Below the pieces are notes generated by a model. The model had not been told where the DNA came from. It searched no databases and was given only the letters and a program-made list of their open reading frames with translations. A DNA stretch of 64,000 bases from positions 248,001 to 312,000 of the forward strand of contig CAWZYM010000191.1 in the NCBI GenBank assembly GCA_963966185.1, read 5' to 3'. The position numbers and the translations under genes are program-made. Shown here one piece after another: positions 13,748-23,095 of the stretch. Position 1 is the stretch's first letter; each line of letters opens with the position of its first letter. This stretch comes from Rhabditoides inermis. Taxonomy: Eukaryota; Nematoda; Chromadorea; Rhabditida; Rhabditidae.

Positions 13748-15743
13748 ACTAGATCAGAGAAATAACAGAATAAGGAAGAATCACTGTGTCAGTTCCACTC
13801 TAGAGAGCGTAGAGAAGCAGTCCGGGAGTTGTGACTTCCCAGTTCTGCTAATTATGGCATTTATGCAAAACTATTTTCTTCCAGATGTGTTCGAATCGTG
13901 ATCGAACTAGATCAGAGAAATAACAGAATAAGGAGGAATCACTGTGTCAGTTCCACTCTAGAGAGCGTAGAGAAGCAGTCCGGGAGTTGTGACTTCCCAG
14001 TTCTGCTAATTATGGCATTTATGCAAAACTGCTTTCTTCCAGATGTGTTCGAATCGTGATCGAACTAGATCAGAGAAATAACAGAATAAGGAGGAATCAC
14101 TGTGTCAGTTCCACTCTAGAGAGCGTAGAGAAGCAGTCCGGGAGTTGTGACTTCCCAGTTCTGCTAATTATGGCATTTATGCAAAACTATTTTTTCCAGA
14201 TGTGTTCGAATCGTGATCGAACTAGATCAGAGAAATAACAGAATAAGGAGGAATCACTGTGTCAGTTCTACTCTAGAGAGCGTAGAGAAGCAGTGCGGGA
14301 GTTGTGACTTCCCAGTTCTGCTAATTATGGCATTTATGCAAAACTATTTTCTTCCAGATGTGTTCGAATCGTGATCGAACTAGATCAGAGAAATAACAGA
14401 ATAAGGAGGAATCACTGTGTCAGTTCCACTCTAGAGAGCGTAGAGAAGCAGTCCGGGAGTTGTGACTTCCCAGTTCTGCTAATTATGGCATTTATGCCAA
14501 ACTATTTTTTCCAGATGTGTTCGAATCGTGATCGAACTAGATCAGAGAAATAACAGAATAAGGAGGAATCACTGTGTCAGTTCCACTCTGGAGAGCGTAG
14601 AGAAGCAGTCCGGGAGTTGTGACTTCCCAGTTCTGCTAATTATGGCATTGATGCAAAACTATTTTCTTCCAGATGTGTTCGAATCGTGATCGAACTAGAT
14701 AAGAGAATTAACAGAATAAGGAGGAATCACTGTGTCAGTTCTACTCTAGAGAGCGTAGAGAAGCAGTGCGGGAGTTGTGACTTCCCAGTTCTGCTAATTA
14801 TGGCATTTATGCAAAACTATTTTCCTCCAGATGTGTTCGAATCGTGATCGAACTAGATCAGAGAATTAACAGAAAAAAGAAGGAATCACTGTGTCAGTTT
14901 CACTCTAGAGAGCGTAGAGAAGCAGACCGGGAGTTGTGACTTCCCAGTTCTGCTAATTATGGCATTTATGCAAAACTATTTTCTTCCAAATGTGTTCGAA
15001 TCGTGATCGAAAAAGATCAGAGAATTAACAGAAAAAGGAGGAGTCACTGTGTCAGTTTCACTCTAGAGAGCGTAGAGAAGCAGTCCGGGAGTTGTGACTT
15101 CCCAGTTCTGCTAATTATGGCATTTATGCAAAACTATTTTCTTCCAGATGTGTTCGAATCGTGATCGAACTAGATCAGAGAATTTACAGAATAAGGAGGA
15201 ATCAATGTGTCAGTTCCACTTTAGAGAGCGTAGAGAAGCAGTCCGGGAGTTGTGACTTCCCGGTTCTGCTAATTATGACATTTTTGCAAAACTATTTTCT
15301 TCCAGATGTGTTCGAATCGTGATCGAACTAGATCAGAGAATTTACAGAATAAGGAGGAATCAATGTGTCAGTTCCACTTTAGAGAGCGTAGAGAAGCAGT
15401 CCGGGAGTTGTGACTTCCCGGTTCTGCTAATTATGACATTTTTGCAAAACTATTTTCTTCCAGATGAGTTCGAATCGTGATCGAACTAGATAAGAGAATT
15501 AACAGAATAAGAAAGAATCACTGTGTCAGTTTCACTCTAGAAAGCGTAGAAAAGATGTCCGGACACTGTGGTTTCCCAGTTCTGCTAATTTTGGCAATTA
15601 TGCAAAACTATTTTCTTCCAGATGTGTTCGAATCGTGATCGAACTAGATAAGAGAATTAACAGAATAAGGAGGAATCACCGTGTCAGTTCCACTTTAGAA
15701 AGCGTAGAAAAGCTGTCCGGAAGTTGTGACTTGTGACAAGTTG

Positions 15744-15756
15744 TGATTTGGGGGAC
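15744..15756. repeat. 13-bp direct repeat at the left edge of the non-satellite island
   Basis: The bases tgatttgggggac occur here, right after the end of the 158-bp array, and again at 22,534-22,546 at the start of the 40-bp array. A variant unit of the 40-bp satellite near 24,155 also contains gatttgggggacatata. The repeat could be a target-site duplication around a 6.8-kb insertion or a remnant of a former direct junction of the two satellites. Confidence 0.6.
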
Positions 15757-15822
15757 CTCTGGCCAGTCATTATGTATTGCACCAGGCGGGAAGTTTCTAT
15801 ACTGTACTTTGCTTATATTCAA

Positions 15823-15826
<4 letters not shown>

Positions 15827-15911
<85 letters not shown>
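15827..15911. repeat. (AT)n microsatellite
   Basis: 85 bp of uninterrupted alternating A and T. It is self-complementary and prone to cruciform formation, and lies within the left arm of inverted repeat 1. Confidence 0.98.
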
Positions 15912-15914
<3 letters not shown>

Positions 15915-15922
15915 CGCATTAT

Positions 15923-15939
15923 TCTCTCCCTCTCTCTCT

Positions 15940-15988
<49 letters not shown>

Positions 15989-16185
15989 CTCCCCCCTCTC
16001 TCTCGCCCTTTCCCTCTCCCTCTCTCTCCCTCTCTCCCCCTTTTCTCTCTCCCTCTCTCTCTCCCCCCTCTCTCTCGCCCTTTCCCTCTCCCTCTCTCTC
16101 CCTCTCTCCCCCTTTTCTCTCTCCCTCTCTCTCTCCCCCTCCCTCTTTCTCTCCCCTCTCCCTCTCTCTCCCTCCCCCTCTCTCC

Positions 16186-16247
<62 letters not shown>

Positions 16248-16250
16248 TCT
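15923..16250. repeat. CT-rich microsatellite tract
   Basis: About 330 bp of almost pure pyrimidine on the + strand, with (CT)n and CCCTCT-type variants. A 72-bp segment is tandemly duplicated: tcgccctttccctctccc occurs near 16,004 and again near 16,076, but only once in the opposite arm. Open frames in both directions here (Ser/Leu/Pro-rich or Arg/Glu-rich) are simple-sequence artefacts. Confidence 0.97.
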
Positions 16251-16410
16251 GTACCAACCGCTCGGTTGCGATCAAAGAAGAATATGTCAGACGTGTCGAA
16301 GTTTGTTGCCTATATTTGAAAGCACGAATTTCATTATACTGAATTGTACAAGCAAAAGTAATTGTAAACTATAACTATCGACCTTCCAGTCCTGATCAGT
16401 GGTAGCGTAG

Positions 16411-16896
16411 CCTCACCTGATACCTCACCTGATCGTTCATAGGCCGCTGTCCGCCGCCATTTGAGAAGTTCACCTGAAAGAACTTTGAATGCTGATAATT
16501 CTTTTCATTTTATTTTTGTGTTCTACACTATGATGTTGATCCCGACATTCTGTGATGAACTTCTTCAAACACGTGCCTGTCCCTAGTGGAGATATTCAAG
16601 TATTGTCGAGAATGATTGAAATGAAACCGTGACGACATTTTGTAACAAAAGATACGAAAGTCAATACGTGCGATAAAATGATACGTTTCACGAGATGGAA
16701 TATAGAATTTATGGATCAAAAGTTGAAAAAAAACACAATCCTCAACAACACAAAATCATTCAATAGTCAATCATATCTGAATCGAAAATCAATCAATAGT
16801 CAATCGATAATCACTCCCTCACCTGCGTGCCTCCCTCCCTGTTGGTGGCGGGCTGGCCGGACTCGAGATGCGGGTCGGGTACCTGAAAAATTAAGG
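16411..16896. other. Unassigned sequence, outer part of the inverted-repeat spacer
   Basis: AT-rich, non-satellite sequence with no recognisable gene. A short direct repeat, tcaatagtcaatc, occurs twice within about 40 bp near 16,760-16,810. The open frame starting at 16,678 runs from unrelated sequence into the following CT tract and matches no family I know. Confidence 0.6.
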
Positions 16897-17112
16897 CTCT
16901 CCCCCCCCCCCTCTCTCTCCTTCTGCTATCTCTCTCCCCCCTCTTTGTCTATCTCTCTCACTCCCCCTCTCTCTCCCTCGCTCTCCCTCTACCTCTCCCT
17001 CTCTCTCCTCCCCTTTCTCTCTTCCTCTCTCCCCCTCTCTCCCTCTCTCCCCCTCTCTCCCTCTCTCCCCCTCTCTCCCCCTCTCTCCCTCTCTCTCCCT
17101 CTCTCTCTCCCT
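16897..17112. repeat. CT-rich microsatellite tract in the spacer
   Basis: About 215 bp of pyrimidine-rich simple sequence starting with a C run and continuing as CT/CCCTCT variants. It is separate from the tracts in the inverted-repeat arms. Long Ser/Leu/Pro-rich frames over it are artefacts. Confidence 0.95.
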
Positions 17113-17918
17113 ACCGGCAGATTCGCCCGACTCCTATAATCGATCTGCGCAGAACGGAAAATGTCGTTGAGTTCTATAAATATTAATTTTGAATTTTTTT
17201 CGAAAACAAGTTCTTTCACAGACTATTTTTTTGGAAAAAAAAAACTAAAATGGTATAGTTTTAAAAAAATTAGTCATGAAAAGTGAGAATTCTCACCCGG
17301 ATCGTTTAAGCGGTCGATTTCGTAGACGGAAGGTGTCTTGTGTTGCGCGGATGACTGAGATGGATGATGTTCACAAAGTATTATGATTAGTTATTAGTAT
17401 TAGATTTCAGTATTAGTACTATTTATCATATAGTATTAGATTATATTAACAAAGTACTTATTAGATGTTCAAAAAGTGAGGGTTATTTTAATTGAGAATG
17501 ATTTAAATCGCTTATGGGATCTCATAAATCTATTAAATCGGAAGCTATCTATTGCTTTTACTTTTTCCCTTATAAATATTTGAGTATCATAGAATATAAA
17601 AATTATAGTATTTTTCACCGCCACCGCCGCTGCTGCTAACAGAAGCACGCGTATTCTCATTTCTGGAAAACAACTATTACAATTCACGTTTATATTGTGC
17701 ATGGCCAATCGCGATAATCACATCTGAAAACACTGACATCATCACAATCACGATGTATATTGCAAAACGAATACTTATGCGGCTAGTTAATATTTAATAT
17801 GCGCCTCAAACACAATCAATGAGCGCTGTTATCAGACCGACCAAATACATGGGAAGCTGCTGTTGTGTTCTTTCATTTTCCTATGTTTGGCTAATATAGT
17901 TGCAAAGATCGACAAGAA

Positions 17919-18164
17919 ATGGATGGTAGGAGAGCTTTCATTGAACTAAGCAGTGGTTTTAGGAAACAAACACTGCCGACATTTTCTTTTTTGATAGAGA
18001 CAGCGAAGTTAGTTTTTTTCTCGTCAAATAAGATAATGTTTGTGAATGGTGTTTATTTACATCGGGATGAGATAACCCTTGTTTCATCACGAACAATATT
18101 GCATAACTGTTTAGGTACGTTACGTCAACTATGCAAGAAGCAGCAGATTGTCTCAGAATGTTGA
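17919..18164 (+). other. 81-codon open frame of unknown nature, possibly a decayed coding relic
   Basis: The frame has ordinary amino-acid composition, unlike the repeat-derived frames around it. Just upstream, in another frame (about 17,884-17,945), the + strand reads as a short peptide containing VAKIDKKWMVGELSLN before a stop. That order (a short Lys/Trp-Gly motif followed after a frame change by hydrophobic, charged segments) is loosely reminiscent of decayed transposon-associated proteins, but the resemblance is too weak to name a family. It is most likely non-functional or chance, and no function is assigned. Confidence 0.15.
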
Positions 18165-19360
18165 ATTATTATTTTTTCGAATTTCGTAACCGTGACTGTA
18201 TTCGACTTTTCTGCCAGTATGAGCAAACTAACAAAAGCAAATCGATATAGTAAAAAAACGAAGGAAAACCGCTTGAAGTACGAAAATTTCAAATGTAAAA
18301 AGTTTTTTCCTCATTCACATTTGATGTGTAAATTCTAGACGGAACACATTGGTGATAACGAGGACCTAAAGACATTATCAAAAATATGCCTCCGGTACCC
18401 ACAGAACACAAAATTGTTGTAAATGAGGCTAGTTCATTGTGCACAACATGTATGTAGACACAAGTATAATATTATTCAGAAAGATAGTTCGCCGGGTCAC
18501 GGTAGAAAATTGATTTACCCTCTTGTCGCATTCGATCTACTTTCTAGTCGTGAGGAGACCCAAGCGCGCGCATTCAAACGATAATATCGATCAAAGAAGC
18601 CGACATGCGAATCAAAGAGGCCGCGACCCACTGGAGCCTTTCTCGCGCCGTCTGACCTCTCTCGCTCGCGACTGAGTTTCGCCAACTGACCCCGGCTGTC
18701 AATAGCAAAAACTATCCTCTAAGCGGCGACTATATTTGCATTTAGATTTACTTTCCGAAACGGGCTACGCACGGATGATCACTTTGAGTCACCTTGAAAT
18801 ATATCACCAACAATTGGAGAAAATGGCAGAGTTCCTTCGAACAATGAACAAAATATCAGAAAACTACATACGGAATACTCACCTATCATTTTTGCCCAGA
18901 CCATTATTTTTAAAAGTTGTTTGTGGCTGAACTTGATTGAAAGTGATTTTAAAGTTTTCAAACAATATGAACATATGCAAACGTGAAGCCATTTTGTTCA
19001 CTTCAATAAATCTCACCAATTTGAATTAAATGAAAAAAAAATCCCTGTCCGCACAATACGAGAAATTTTCTCCCGATCAAGTTTATGCATTATGCATGCA
19101 ATCTCGACAATATTACATGTAAAATACCTTTTAAAGGCACAGGGACGCTTATTTTTTGCTTTGTTTCATTGCTTGACCCATGGAAACAGGAAACAATCAA
19201 AGAAAACGCGAAAGAACGGCGTTTCCGCGTTACCTACACGCTTACCAACATGTGCACGTGCGAAGCTTGGTGAGGCGAATTCGAACTTCGCGCCAAAATG
19301 CTTATAGGAAAATTGAGCTCTGTGTGCATCTCGTCGATATGAATCCGACAGCACATGTCG

Positions 19361-19418
19361 TTGTGGTGTTTTGAACGCTCACGATTCATGGGCTATGCCG
19401 GTTCGATTCCCGCTAAGT
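19361..19418 (+). other. Possible decayed tRNA-like sequence (exact B-box motif)
   Basis: An exact RNA polymerase III B-box consensus match, ggttcgattcc, lies at 19,400-19,410. Upstream, cgttgtggtgttttgaacgc loosely resembles the cgttgtggcc-type start of the tRNA-like copies at 21,569 and 22,157. There is no intact A box and no full cloverleaf, so this is at best an old tRNA-derived repeat fragment and could be a chance B box. Confidence 0.3.
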
Positions 19419-20003
19419 GCAATCAGTTTTGTCAAGTTCTCGAGAAAAAATTTCGATGAACATTGGTATTTCTAAACGGCCCTGTTCAAATACGTTGTTT
19501 TTTTTCAAATATAGACACCGATTTACTATACACTACGTCCGAGAAAAAAAAAACAGGGGAAGCGTTATAAAGATGAAACACTAATAATGTGTTCCTCCCG
19601 AAAAAAGTGTCTTCACTGGGATTCAGTATACCATGACGATGCGGCAAAGTTCCAATTGACATTAATGCCGCGCGCGTTTGTCACATCATTTTTCCCATCC
19701 ATAACGACAATAACAAAATGGAAATGAGGTGTAATCAGTATTAGGCGGAATCTTTTTCCCGATTTCCCTGCGATTTGGTGTCACTGAGCTGCGATGGCCG
19801 TAGCCGTGCGATCGCTTCTTATACTTGTCATAGTATATCATATCTACGCTACCACTGATCAGGACTGGAAGGTCGATAGTTATAGTTTACAATTACTTTT
19901 GCTTGTACAATTCAGTATAATGAAATTCGTGCTTTCAAATATAGGCAACAAACTTCGACACGTCTGACATATTCTTCTTTGATCGCAACCGAGCGGTTGG
20001 TAC

Positions 20004-20006
20004 AGA

Positions 20007-20073
<67 letters not shown>

Positions 20074-20207
20074 AGAGGGGGAGAGAGGGGGAGGGAGAGA
20101 GAGGGAGAGGGGAGAGAAAGAGGGAGGGGGAGAGAGGGAGAGAGAGAGAAAAGGGGGAGAGAGGGAGAGAGAGGGAGAGGGAAAGGGCGAGAGAGAGGGG
20201 GGAGAGC

Positions 20208-20265
<58 letters not shown>

Positions 20266-20282
20266 AGAGAGAGAGGGAGAGA
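20004..20282. repeat. GA-rich microsatellite tract in the right arm
   Basis: About 280 bp of nearly pure purine on the + strand, counterpart of the CT tract at 15,923-16,250. It contains only one copy of the gggaaagggcgagagaga segment that is duplicated in the left arm. Open frames across it in either strand are artefacts. Confidence 0.97.
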
Positions 20283-20290
20283 ATAATGCG

Positions 20291-20420
<130 letters not shown>

Positions 20421-20488
20421 TTGAATATAAGCAAAGTACAGTATAGAAACTTCCCGCCTGGTGCAATACATAATGACTGGCCAGAGGT

Positions 20489-20517
20489 GTGAACCGCCAG
20501 GGGCACAGGGGCGGAGC

Positions 20518-20574
<57 letters not shown>

Positions 20575-20954
20575 TGTGCGCCGATAAAGAGTGACACATG
20601 AACGATGAATGAGAAAACAATGCTTTTCGATGAAAGGAATGAAAGTAGTGGCAGTTGGAGTAGTACAAACAAGTACTCTGAAATAAGTGGCGATTCCGAA
20701 GATGCAAAAAGCATATACGTAATAGGTTTCAAGGCGCCAACTTATGGAAAAGCAGCAACTAACGCCGATTGTCTCTTGTTATTACACGCTTATGCCACGT
20801 CGTAGGAACAGAAAACCATGCAATAGTGAGTAAAGAGTAAACGGTACACTCAGTTACCAGTTACTCACTACCACTCGGATAGAGACTGATTGATCGCTCT
20901 CGACTCTCACAAAGACTGGATTTGGATGATCCGCCCCCATTTGATGCGCCGGCA

Positions 20955-20957
<3 letters not shown>
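20489..20957. other. Unassigned sequence with a short GA microsatellite
   Basis: Non-satellite sequence following the right arm. A (GA)n tract occupies 20,521-20,574. A 66-codon open frame at 20,605-20,805 (Ser/Glu-rich start, then [20 protein letters not shown]) matches nothing I recognise and has no supporting splice or promoter signal. No gene is called. Confidence 0.5.
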
Positions 20958-21004
<47 letters not shown>

Positions 21005-21140
21005 CTCCCCCCCCCCTCTCCCTCTCTCTCCCTCTCTGTCCCTCTCTCTCCCTCTCTCTCTCCCTCTCTTCCTCTCCCTCCATCTCTCTCTGCCTCTCTC
21101 TCTCAATCTCTCAATCTCTCTCTCCCCCTCTCTCTCTCCC
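20958..21140. repeat. CT-rich microsatellite tract
   Basis: About 180 bp of (CT)n with CCCTCT variants, directly after ggcgccggcagga-like sequence (gcgccggcaggat at about 20,946-20,958). It is the third independent pyrimidine tract of the island. Overlapping open frames on both strands are artefacts. Confidence 0.95.
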
Positions 21141-21384
21141 GCTCGCTCCCCGGCAATTTTCCGCTTGTTACTCGCGTCGGCAAAAAACGAGGACAAAAAG
21201 GTTAGACACTCCTAGTTCGAAAACAATTATCAGCGATTACGGCCGATTATGATGATTCATAACATCATGATTTACGAAATTGGTGTTTGAACGATTGAAC
21301 GCAACGGACAGTCTGGGTGGTCGAACTTCAAAAGTCACGAGTTCGTGATACGTTTCAGTGATGTTGTGAAAATGGTAGGGTCTG
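21141..21384. other. Unassigned sequence between microsatellite and inverted repeat 2
   Basis: About 240 bp of mixed-composition sequence with no open frame, repeat family or RNA structure that I can support. Confidence 0.5.
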
Positions 21385-21651
21385 ACGAGGAGTGTAGTAG
21401 GGGCCACACCCTCGGATTCGTACCAAATTGATAGGATACCTTAGTTAGGACCCTAGCCATCGAATTGTGGTGTCCGAATTTCCTAAACGAACTATACGTT
21501 TCCGGTACGAAAACGTACAGGGCTCGTTTTTCGCGTTCCTCTCACCCTACGCGGCGGTCGAAGACCGAGCCGTTGTGGCCTTGTGGCGAAAGCGTCTGCC
21601 TGCCGAAATGACCCTCACGAGTTCGATTCCGCGCACATGCTTTTTGTTTTG
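21385..21651 (+). repeat. Left arm of inverted repeat 2
   Basis: A 267-bp arm whose reverse complement lies at 22,075-22,341, with 7 mismatches counted by eye (about 97% identity) and no length difference. It runs from acgaggagtgtagtagg to ttttgttttg. The inner end carries a tRNA-like sequence. No target-site duplication is evident outside the arms. The 128-codon frame starting at 21,467 crosses the arm and is not credible as a gene. Confidence 0.93.
21569..21635 (+). other. tRNA-like (Ser/Leu-type) sequence, SINE-head-like
   Basis: The order of elements matches a tRNA gene: a start gccgttg, an A-box-like region tggccttgtggcgaaagcg, then tctgcctgccgaaat where an anticodon arm would be, and a B-box-like agttcgattcc near the 3' end. 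The A-box region resembles tRNA-Ser/Leu genes. The T stem and the anticodon stem do not pair properly, so a functional tRNA is unlikely. A tRNA-derived SINE-like origin is the best reading. Two A-box positions are changed relative to the copy at 22,091-22,157. Confidence 0.6.
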
Positions 21652-22074
21652 CCAACTTATTTGGCTGATCGTCTCGCTGTTCAGTCACTGGTTAGTGAAG
21701 AAAAGAATTGACGAAAGGCATGGCCGACTCGATGGTTTCTCTTCAAGAAGGAGGACTGTCAGGAACAGAGATGATCTACCGTGCGCAATATTACAACTTT
21801 CAACTCTACATACACAATATTCGCACACTATCAAAATACATACGACAGTGTGAAGTAGCTTGACGACGTTCGGGACTTCTCTGACAGAAGACGGTGCAGT
21901 TGCGAGCTACATAAGGCTGATGCAAATGGCACTACGCCACTAGGACGATCTACAACTGACATCGAGATCGACAAGACTGTCTCATTAATAAAAAAACTTA
22001 TTTGATAGAGTTGTTTCATGGACCATGAAAAAATGATGATATGGTCTGAAAGTTCAAGTCCATAAATTTTTGAA
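21652..22074. other. Spacer of inverted repeat 2, no supported gene
   Basis: 423 bp between the two arms. It contains no recognisable coding sequence; the open frames entering it from either arm start from atgaccctcacgagttcg inside the tRNA-like sequence and are artefacts. A run of seven A and a T-rich stretch near 21,990-22,070 are its only notable composition features. Confidence 0.5.
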
Positions 22075-22341
22075 CAAAACAAAAAATATATGCGCGGAAT
22101 CGAACTCGTGAGGGTCATTTCGGCAGGCAGACGCTTTCACCACTCGGCCACAACGGCTCGGTCTTCGACCGCCGCGTAGGGTGAGAGGAACGCGAAAAAC
22201 GAGCCCCGTACGTTTTCGTACCGGAAACGTATAGTTCGTTTAGGAAATTCGGACACCACAATTCGATGGCTAGGGTCCTAACTAAGGTATCCTATCAATT
22301 TGGTACGAATCCGAGGGTGTGGCCCCTACTACACTCCTCGT
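22075..22341 (-). repeat. Right arm of inverted repeat 2
   Basis: Reverse complement of 21,385-21,651, same length. With the left arm and the 423-bp spacer it makes a 957-bp palindromic structure that could fold as a long stem-loop. It could be a pair of inverted copies of one tRNA-derived element or a foldback-type transposon. Confidence 0.93.
22091..22157 (-). other. tRNA-like (Ser/Leu-type) sequence, better preserved copy
   Basis: On the minus strand this reads gccgttg, then tggccgagtggtgaaagcg, a close match to the A-box consensus TRGCNNAGYNGG as in tRNA-Ser genes, then tctgcctgccgaaatg and a B-box-like agttcgattcc. Stem pairing in the T arm fails, so it is a tRNA-derived repeat rather than a working tRNA. 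It points toward the + strand copy at 21,569, so any polymerase III transcripts would converge. Confidence 0.65.
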
Positions 22342-22533
22342 GAATCCAAACAATAGCTGTCGGGTTAGAAAACCAAACTAATAAGTGAGGATACGCGTCA
22401 AGATTCGAGAATAAGGCGAGTGACTAGAGCAATTGCCATATTTTGGATTACAGCAATAACGCGTAGCTGCAGCGGGACTGATAACATCGGCAGATAGCAT
22501 GTGATGGTCCGCTTGTCCCAAGGGGACCATGAT
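22342..22533. other. Unassigned junction sequence before the 40-bp satellite
   Basis: About 190 bp of unique sequence between inverted repeat 2 and the satellite. It ends with a small dyad, gtcccaaggggac, at about 22,515-22,527, next to the 13-bp direct repeat. No gene is visible. Confidence 0.5.
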
Positions 22534-22546
22534 TGATTTGGGGGAC
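22534..22546. repeat. 13-bp direct repeat at the right edge of the non-satellite island
   Basis: Second copy of tgatttgggggac (the first is at 15,744-15,756). It is followed at once by acatat and acagatac blocks, which belong to the 40-bp satellite. Confidence 0.6.
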
Positions 22547-22612
22547 ATATAAACAGATACAGATACAAAAAAGGGATTGGAGGTACAGATAAGGGTGTAG
22601 AGGGACAGATAA

Positions 22613-23095
22613 GGGATTGGAGGGATAGATAAGGATGTAGAGGGACAGATAAGGGATTGGAGGGATAGATAAGGATGTAGAGGGACAGATAAGGGATTGG
22701 AGGGATAGATAAGCATGTAGAGGTACAGATAAGGGATTGGAGGGACAGATAAGGATGTAGAGGGACAGATAAGGGATTGGAGGGACAGATAAGGATGTAG
22801 AGGGACAGATAAGGGATTGGAGGGATAGATAAGGATGTAGAGGTACAGATGAGGTTGGAGGTACAGATAAGGATGTAGAGGGACAGATAAGGGATTGGAG
22901 GGATAGATAAGGATGTAGAGGGACAGATAAGGGATTGGAGGGATAGATAAGCATGTAGAGGTACAGATAAGGGATTGGAGGGACAGATAAGGATGTAGAG
23001 GGACAGATAAGGGATTGGAGGGACAGATAAGGATGTAGAGGGACAGATAAGGGATTGGAGGGATAGATAAGGATGTAGAGGTACAGATGAGGTTG
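22613..23095. repeat. About 238-bp tandem duplication at the array edge
   Basis: The short variant unit agatgaggttggaggtacag occurs near 22,849 and again near 23,087, offset 238 bp, preceded in both cases by the same order of gggatagataagg and agcatgtag variants. It is a local six-unit duplication. Confidence 0.7.

Larger units (their letters stand above)
2739..15735. repeat. 158-bp satellite array, main segment
   Basis: The same 158-bp monomer continues for about 13 kb. Diagnostic variants travel together: monomers with ccagatgtg usually have tcgaatcgtg, whereas those with ccaaatgtg have tcgaatagtg; other variable sites are agatcagagaaat versus agataagagaatt and cagttccac versus cagtttcac. 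The last few monomers (about 15,180-15,735) are more diverged, for example agaaaagatgtccggacact near 15,550, as expected at an array edge. Short open frames at 4,105-4,425, 14,056-14,238 and 14,371-14,553 are read-throughs of this repeat and are not genes. The array ends in a small repeated slippage (ttgtgacttgtgac) around 15,724-15,737. Confidence 0.97.
15755..16410 (+). repeat. Left arm of large inverted repeat 1
   Basis: This 656-bp arm is the reverse complement of 19,844-20,488. Comparing by eye, the 72-bp outer part (acctctggcc to attcaatcta), the short middle part (gggcgcattattctctccct) and the 160-bp inner part (gtaccaaccgctcggttgcg to cagtggtagcgtag) are identical in both arms. All length difference lies in the microsatellites: (AT)n is 85 bp here against 123 bp, and the CT tract is longer here, in part through a 72-bp internal duplication. 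No coding sequence or terminal motif that assigns a transposon family is visible. It may be a foldback-type element or an inverted segmental duplication. Confidence 0.93.
17113..19843. other. Unassigned spacer of inverted repeat 1, no supported gene
   Basis: About 2.7 kb of mostly unique, AT-rich sequence. It contains small tandem-like patches (agtattaga variants near 17,395-17,450), a GCN-repeat patch near 17,620-17,640 and a GC-rich stretch near 18,540-18,700. No convincing exon with splice sites, polyadenylation context or known domain was found. Open frames at 17,469-17,708, 18,736-18,930, 18,779-18,961 and a cluster at 19,085-19,374 are each shorter than 80 codons, several overlap one another, and none resembles a known protein. 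Confidence 0.6.

Noticed and set aside
1..15735. tRNA-derived origin of the 158-bp satellite (tgttcgaatcg resembles a B box)
   Set aside because: Two of the eleven B-box positions differ, no A box lies at the right distance, and no cloverleaf can be drawn.
15919..16275. Arg/Glu-rich and Ser/Leu-rich open frames over the CT/GA tracts (also at 16,989, 19,880, 19,979, 20,861 and 20,890)
   Set aside because: They are simple-sequence translations of microsatellites, open on both strands at once.
19085..19374. Cluster of four overlapping 62-71-codon frames as a small gene
   Set aside because: They overlap in several frames on both strands with no family resemblance, as expected by chance in a locally stop-poor region.
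21569..21635. Functional tRNA-Ser or tRNA-Leu gene
   Set aside because: The T stem and anticodon stem do not pair and the acceptor ends are not complementary, so a tRNA-derived repeat is the better call.
21467..22118. Two opposing small open frames sharing the peptide MTLTSSIPR
   Set aside because: The shared peptide comes from the tRNA-like sequence in the two inverted arms; neither frame resembles a protein family.
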